Below the pieces are notes generated by a model, which saw only the letters and a list, made by a program, of their open reading frames with translations, searched no databases and was not told the origin of the DNA. Both the position numbers and the translations under genes were made by a program. DNA of 64,000 nucleotides from Gordionus sp. m RMFG-2023 (Eukaryota > Nematomorpha > Gordioida > Chordodea > Parachordodidae), in NCBI RefSeq assembly GCF_954871325.1, contig NC_088779.1:327121-391120 (forward strand), read 5' to 3'. Positions 60,000 through 64,000 of the stretch are shown here, in pieces (the stretch's first letter is position 1; every line of letters begins with the position of its first letter).

Positions 60000-60199
60000 T
60001 TAGAATTTCTATACTTAAATAAATTCGAGCCGTGCCGGGTAGATAAATAATTTTAATTTTATTACGGGTCGGGTATCTAGGGACAAATAAGAAACATTGT
60101 TCAAGATCGGATCGAGCCGGGAAAATTTTTTTGAAATTCGGCCGGGTTTGAAAAATTAGGCCGGGTTTGAAAAATTAGGCCGAATGTAGAACGCTAATG
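60000..60199. mobile_element. Right end of a GGCCCGG-family element with 19-bp tandem
   Basis: GGCCGGGTTTGAAAAATTA occurs twice in tandem (60140, 60159) plus a partial third. The terminus in reverse complement reads TTAGCGTTCTACATTCGGCC, a diverged TAGAGATCTGCA end. It ends about 35 bp before the acceptor of the exon at 60235. Confidence 0.5.
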
Positions 60200-60234
60200 T
60201 GAATTTTACTTATATACTAATTATCTGCTATCAG

Positions 60235-60606
60235 TCAGATTATCGAACAATGAATACTCTAACAGCACTCAGCAGAATCTAACATCGAACCCTTATAATA
60301 AAACTAATGGCGATCAAGATGAAGATCTTTTCTACAGCGACGCTTTATTCGCGGACCCGGGTGAAAACGTGGAATCGGACAGATTATTTTCTTACATCCA
60401 CGCTGCTAGACCGGGCTTAAGCTGGAGCTCCATGACCCGTTTTGAAAATCGGGAGAGCCGAGGTAGAGAATTAGCAAGTGCAATGCCATTATGCGATTTT
60501 CAATCTTGTCAGGCTCCGTTGACATGCGTCCTGCAGACTACCGGATTGATGGATTGCATGTGTCCACCACCTAGTGTCATCGATGTCGTCAATAATATTT
60601 GCGCAG
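60235..60606 (+). other. EGF-like exon of the SEA/EGF gene
   Basis: Acceptor CTGCTATCAG, then 372 nt, then donor GCAG-GTAATT, phase 1 at both ends (symmetrical, so it can be skipped or shuffled without frame loss). The open frame extends well upstream of the GTG at 60369. Cys spacing is C-4-C-5-C-9-C-1-C-12-C, a normal EGF-like pattern. Confidence 0.83.
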
Positions 60607-63600
60607 GTAATTAAAAAAATAAAAATTTTTTGATTTGAAAAATTTATAATATAAACATATTTAACCTGATACTAACAGTGTTGTTATGATATCTATTGAG
60701 AGTAGTGATACAAAATCACTTCATTTAATTTTTAAAAACGGTAAACTCAGTATTCTATCCAACACAACTATTTCGATCTCTATTATCCAAATCGTGAAGC
60801 TTAGGCAATGATTTTCCTGGTTAAAATTGGGTCTAGCGGTTTTTGAAAATTGGCTCAGATGGAACAATCTTCCGTCACTAATTGGCCAATCATTTTTCAA
60901 GCGCCGAAAATGTGTTAATTGATAAAACCTCATAATATTTTGAACAATATATTATCGCTAGTAAAACCAGTATTTTAAAATTTTTGATAATTTATATCAG
61001 AGACCTGCAGTGGATTTTTTACGGCCCGGCCCGGGTTTAAAATTTTTAGGCCCGGCCCGGATATTTGAAAAAAATTTTGGCCCGACTCTGAATTTTTTAA
61101 AATAATATTCGACCTGATATATACAAAAAAATCACCTACACTTATAAGGCATTTTATCGTATTTTTCGTCGAGTATTATAATTTAATAAGCAGCAAGCAT
61201 ATTAGCTAATGTTGTTAAACGGCTCGCTTTGTGCCGATTTTTAAAAACGGCTAACTAAATATTTTTCGCGAAATTTTGATACTATATGTCTAGACACCTT
61301 TGCTCCTTCTATGAACAAATATTTCAGGCTTACATAATATTTTATTGGATGAAATACTGTGTTAGCCGTTTTTAAAAATACATCACTACACTATATTTTT
61401 TTTTTAATTTTTATTCTAAACAGATATTTGGTATATTACAAATTGATACTATATTTGTAAATAATATTTTGAGAATATACTATATTAATTGTATTTATAA
61501 AAAAAATAAAACTGATATTTTAATTATTATAAAATATAACATAATATTATATAATAATGTATTTATTACCTATTATCCTTTGCGTATTTAGTCCATGGCA
61601 GGAAAACTATAATTATATTATGTAATAGATATTATGAGTGTTAGTTACAGTTAACTTTCACCCAACATTATATTAATCTTAACTATATATAATCATTATA
61701 ACCATATCTAATTGACGAATATAATAATTCATGTTGTATAAATTTTTTAGAAAAATTTCCAGGGCCAGGTCTCTGATTTATATCCAATTCAATATTCTCC
61801 AATGCTTAAAAAATAATCAATTTAAAATTTAACATTGAACCCTTATTACCTCAATCGCTAGAACGCTTCAGTTAAGAGACAGCAGATGTTGTTTTCTTTC
61901 ATAATTCTTAATAACGACTTTCAAAAATTGTACATAGTTGACGAATGATGATTTTAACTAAGCGAGTCTAAAGTAAATAGATAATTAATATGCTCTGTGC
62001 CGTACACAATGAGGTTAATGCTAATCCCTGACTGACAATTCATTCAGTAAAATGTAAGAAAAGAGGTGCATACATTGAAGTCTACGATTGTAAAATATTT
62101 AGACGAAATGTGAAACGAGACAAAATTCCTTTTATAGGCGTCTGCTGCAGCCAATGGCATTGATTACAGTTGACTTCATTGTATGTATGTACGCTACTTA
62201 TAACAAATGAATCGTCAGTTTAGATTAGCAATTAATGTTAGTCCAAAAATTTCAAGTTTGAAATCAAGAATATTTTTTTATTTAAGAGAGCATCAATGAG
62301 AATGATATTAGTTAAATTCCCCTGGGTATCCCATAATTACTGCAAAACATCTTCTGCCTATTTTTTATTAATCGCGAAAATACATTACCATGACAGCGTT
62401 AACGCAAAGTCATTAGAAAAAAATATTAAGGGGATCGCGTTATAGTGCATTCACTACTGATGGTGGAAAAAAAAGCCTTGGATAAATATACGACCGTTAA
62501 ATGCTTTACTCTCAATACATTCACCCGATAACATTACGGCGAATTACTAAAGCAAACGCATTTATTCATATAAGGTTTTTGTGTTCTTTGATAAATCATA
62601 TGACACTTTTATTGAGTGTTTTACCCTGATCTTTTAAATATAGAAAAAAATCATTGTTCAAAAATGAAGGAGACCTTATATATATGTGACTAAATAATCT
62701 AAAATTCAAATTAAATCCTAAAATAAAATGGTTCCTTAGAAATTTACGCTTTTATTTACCATTTTTACAATCTCCAAACATTTAGAAGAATATGCTATGA
62801 AATTGTACAACAATAATTGACCAAATCATACCATCTAAAAAAATTCATTAAACGCTTTTTCGATCACCAAATAAACTAATGAGAGAAAAAAATACATTCA
62901 GAAATCATGTGATATTTCGATTATTGAATAAATACTGGATAACTTTTTTCGGAAGAACGGCGTAGTAATTCTTAAACTCCATCAAGTTCCGGCTCCTAAA
63001 ATATTTTATGCTTCTAATTTATTTCAGATGCAATTAATTATAGATTGGTAGTTGGTTAGAGATTACTTGCTTCTCTTAAGGAATGGCACATCTTTCATCC
63101 AATCTTCCTTAATTTCTGTAGAGGAGTCTTTTACATCGTTAATATTTTATAGTATTCAATGCATAAAAAATTTTTGAGATAAAATCTTAAATTTTTTTTG
63201 AAGATTATATTCAAAATCTGATCTTTATACGTGAGTGCCTCTAATTTTACGATAGCAAAAAGTATAAATATTTAAATTGAGATTATTTGAATATAAATTT
63301 TTTTTTATTATAAATAAAAAACATAGTACCAGGTTCTAGGGTAACCGTCAGGGTGAGGCTCATACACATGGCTTTTGATCGCAGATTGACAGATCCAACT
63401 AGCCCCTTTTTCAGCGAACTAGCTATGAGACTTCTAAATTATTTCCAAGTATTTTTCAATCAATACAAAGTCAGAAGAGGTAGGCTTTTAGATATTAACG
63501 TTCTTCGCTTTACCAGGGGTTCTGTTATAGCCCACACGGATTTCCTTTACGCAGAACTTGGTAACGATACCTTGAGCATCCTAAGAGAAACCTTGGAAGA

Positions 63601-63881
63601 AGGTATCAAACATACCCCACTCCATTCTCCTCTAAATTTGACCGATGGCCAGATCCTAAAAATTGCTACTGCCGATCCTTGTAAATACATGGATGACGAT
63701 GATGACGATGACGCCGATGGGTTAGTCGCGAGTTTGCCTAAAAAACACTCTGACAAGTATAATATTTGCCCCGAAAATTCGTATTGCGTATCCAAAATAG
63801 ATCGGTTTATCGAATGTCGTTGCAAGGACGGGTTTCAAAACATTGTCACTCATAAAACGGCATTTAACGTGATATGTAAAA
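60235..63881 (+). CDS. EGF-SEA-EGF extracellular protein, two internal exons (partial gene)
   Basis: Two exons, 60235-60606 and 63333-63881, are separated by a 2726-bp intron. Both are bounded by phase-1 junctions and join as ...NNICA-G-SRVTVRVRLIH. The first encodes a Ser/Asn-rich linker with N-glycosylation sequons (NST, NLT, NKT) and then a six-Cys EGF-like domain (CDFQSC to NNIC). The second encodes a SEA domain of about 110 residues, including FTRGSVIAHTDFLY, whose Gly-Ser matches the autoproteolysis site of cleaved SEA domains. An Asp-rich loop and a second EGF-like domain (CPENSYC, ECRCKDGF, VICK) follow. All this places the protein outside the cell, probably as a membrane mucin-like or matrix proteoglycan-like protein. 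Signal peptide, anchor and further exons lie outside what is seen, so no gene name is given. Confidence 0.85.
60676..60880. mobile_element. CGGCTAACTC-family MITE in the SEA/EGF intron, diverged
   Basis: Starts CAGTGTTGTTATGATATC and ends CAATCTTCCGTCACTA. Inner TTTTTAAAAACGGTAAACTC pairs with TAGCGGTTTTTGAAAATTGG. It begins 70 bp after the donor site. Confidence 0.55.
60998..61130. mobile_element. Left end of a GGCCCGG-family element in the intron
   Basis: CAGAGACCTGCAGTGG is followed by ACGGCCCGGCCCGGG and TAGGCCCGGCCCGG. A right terminus is not evident. Confidence 0.5.
61207..61388. mobile_element. CGGCTAACTC-family MITE in the intron
   Basis: Starts TAATGTTGTTAAACGGCTCG, contains TTTTTAAAAACGGCTAACTA and ends TGTGTTAGCCGTTTTTAAAA then ATACATCACTA. 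Both halves pair. One of the better-preserved copies at its ends, yet the flanking 8-mers (ATATTAGC, CACTATAT) do not match. Confidence 0.7.
61389..63332. other. Rest of the 2.7-kb intron
   Basis: No second gene supported. 62040-62160 is relatively G+C-rich and open (VKCKKRGAYIEVYDCK, then IPFIGVCCSQWH-stop) behind an acceptor-like TTCATTCAG. It has no good donor and would end the protein, so an alternative terminal exon is possible but unproven. Confidence 0.35.
63333..63881 (+). other. SEA plus EGF-like exon
   Basis: Acceptor GTACCAG (phase 1) to donor TGTAAAA-GTAAAAG (phase 1), 549 nt. The GTG at 63353 is not a start; the frame is open to the acceptor. Residues 1-115 form the SEA fold, beginning RVTVRVRLIHMAF. 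Residues about 117-130 are an Asp run (DDDDDDDAD), and the six-Cys EGF-like domain runs to the exon end. Sequence after the donor (63882-63928) is intronic even though the frame stays open. Confidence 0.85.
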
Positions 63882-64000
63882 GTAAAAGATTATTTCTCTC
63901 CAATTATTTACTCTCGTCTCGTGATTAAAACTATTTAAAAGTTGTTTAATTGTTTAAATGCGATCATTATTTAGTTTTTTCTAGTCATTCAGGCAATTTC

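Noticed and set aside
63547-63825. Minus-strand 92-codon frame with a Ser run
   Set aside because: Antisense shadow of the SEA/EGF exon; the Ser run is the Asp run read backwards.
1-64000. tRNA genes
   Set aside because: GGTTCAA-type words occur, but none had a matching A box, cloverleaf arms and acceptor stem.

Overview
The window looks like animal (invertebrate metazoan) nuclear DNA. It is roughly three-quarters A+T by eye and gene-poor, with spliceosomal introns, a eukaryotic 5S rRNA gene, and pieces of two metazoan-style multi-exon genes. One encodes a DUF268 protein, a family best known from Caenorhabditis. The other encodes an extracellular EGF-SEA-EGF protein split by phase-1 introns. 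I cannot name the species: nematode, flatworm, cnidarian and arthropod hosts all remain possible.

Host genes. On the minus strand, 12603-16022 holds five DUF268 exons whose intron phases all agree (0, 2, 1, 0). Three of these exons have no obvious long ORF and were found by reading between them. On the plus strand, 23080-23841 is an uninterrupted 253-aa reading frame with clear coding composition and no family I recognise. At the right edge, exons 60235-60606 and 63333-63881 join in phase 1 and encode an EGF-like domain, a SEA domain with an autoproteolysis-type Gly-Ser motif, and a second EGF-like domain; the gene runs off both ends of what is seen. A complete 5S rRNA gene sits alone at 10761-10878.

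The rest is a graveyard of DNA transposons, mostly hAT. Several can be bounded to the base by perfect 8-bp target duplications: 3598-3817, 19870-20908, 28085-28422 and 36614-38157. A fifth, 47910-48098, has a 7/8 duplication. Two carry recognisable hAT transposase pieces, and further transposase relics lie at 1085-1989 and 5235-5325. A PIF/Harbinger-like MITE (40547-40876, TTA duplication) and a TA-flanked 1.6-kb element with 15-bp perfect inverted ends (47347-48969) are also present.

Nesting gives a relative history. A 220-bp hAT MITE cuts a tandem array at 3.6 kb. A deleted hAT at 19.9 kb sits inside a GGCCCGG-type MITE. A GTCGAC-array element at 45.1 kb splits a dispersed repeat whose other copy lies inverted at 58.4-59.2 kb. 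About ten copies of a ~190-bp palindromic MITE (motif CGGCTAACTCAATATTTT) occur between 24 and 61.5 kb.

The most unusual structure is 3094-7872. Two opposed arms are built from diverged copies of a motif close to GTCGACTAGAGGACGAATAT, more than 20 in all, between hAT-like ends TAGTGTTGTTAA, with other elements nested in the middle. A third array lies at 45107-45810.
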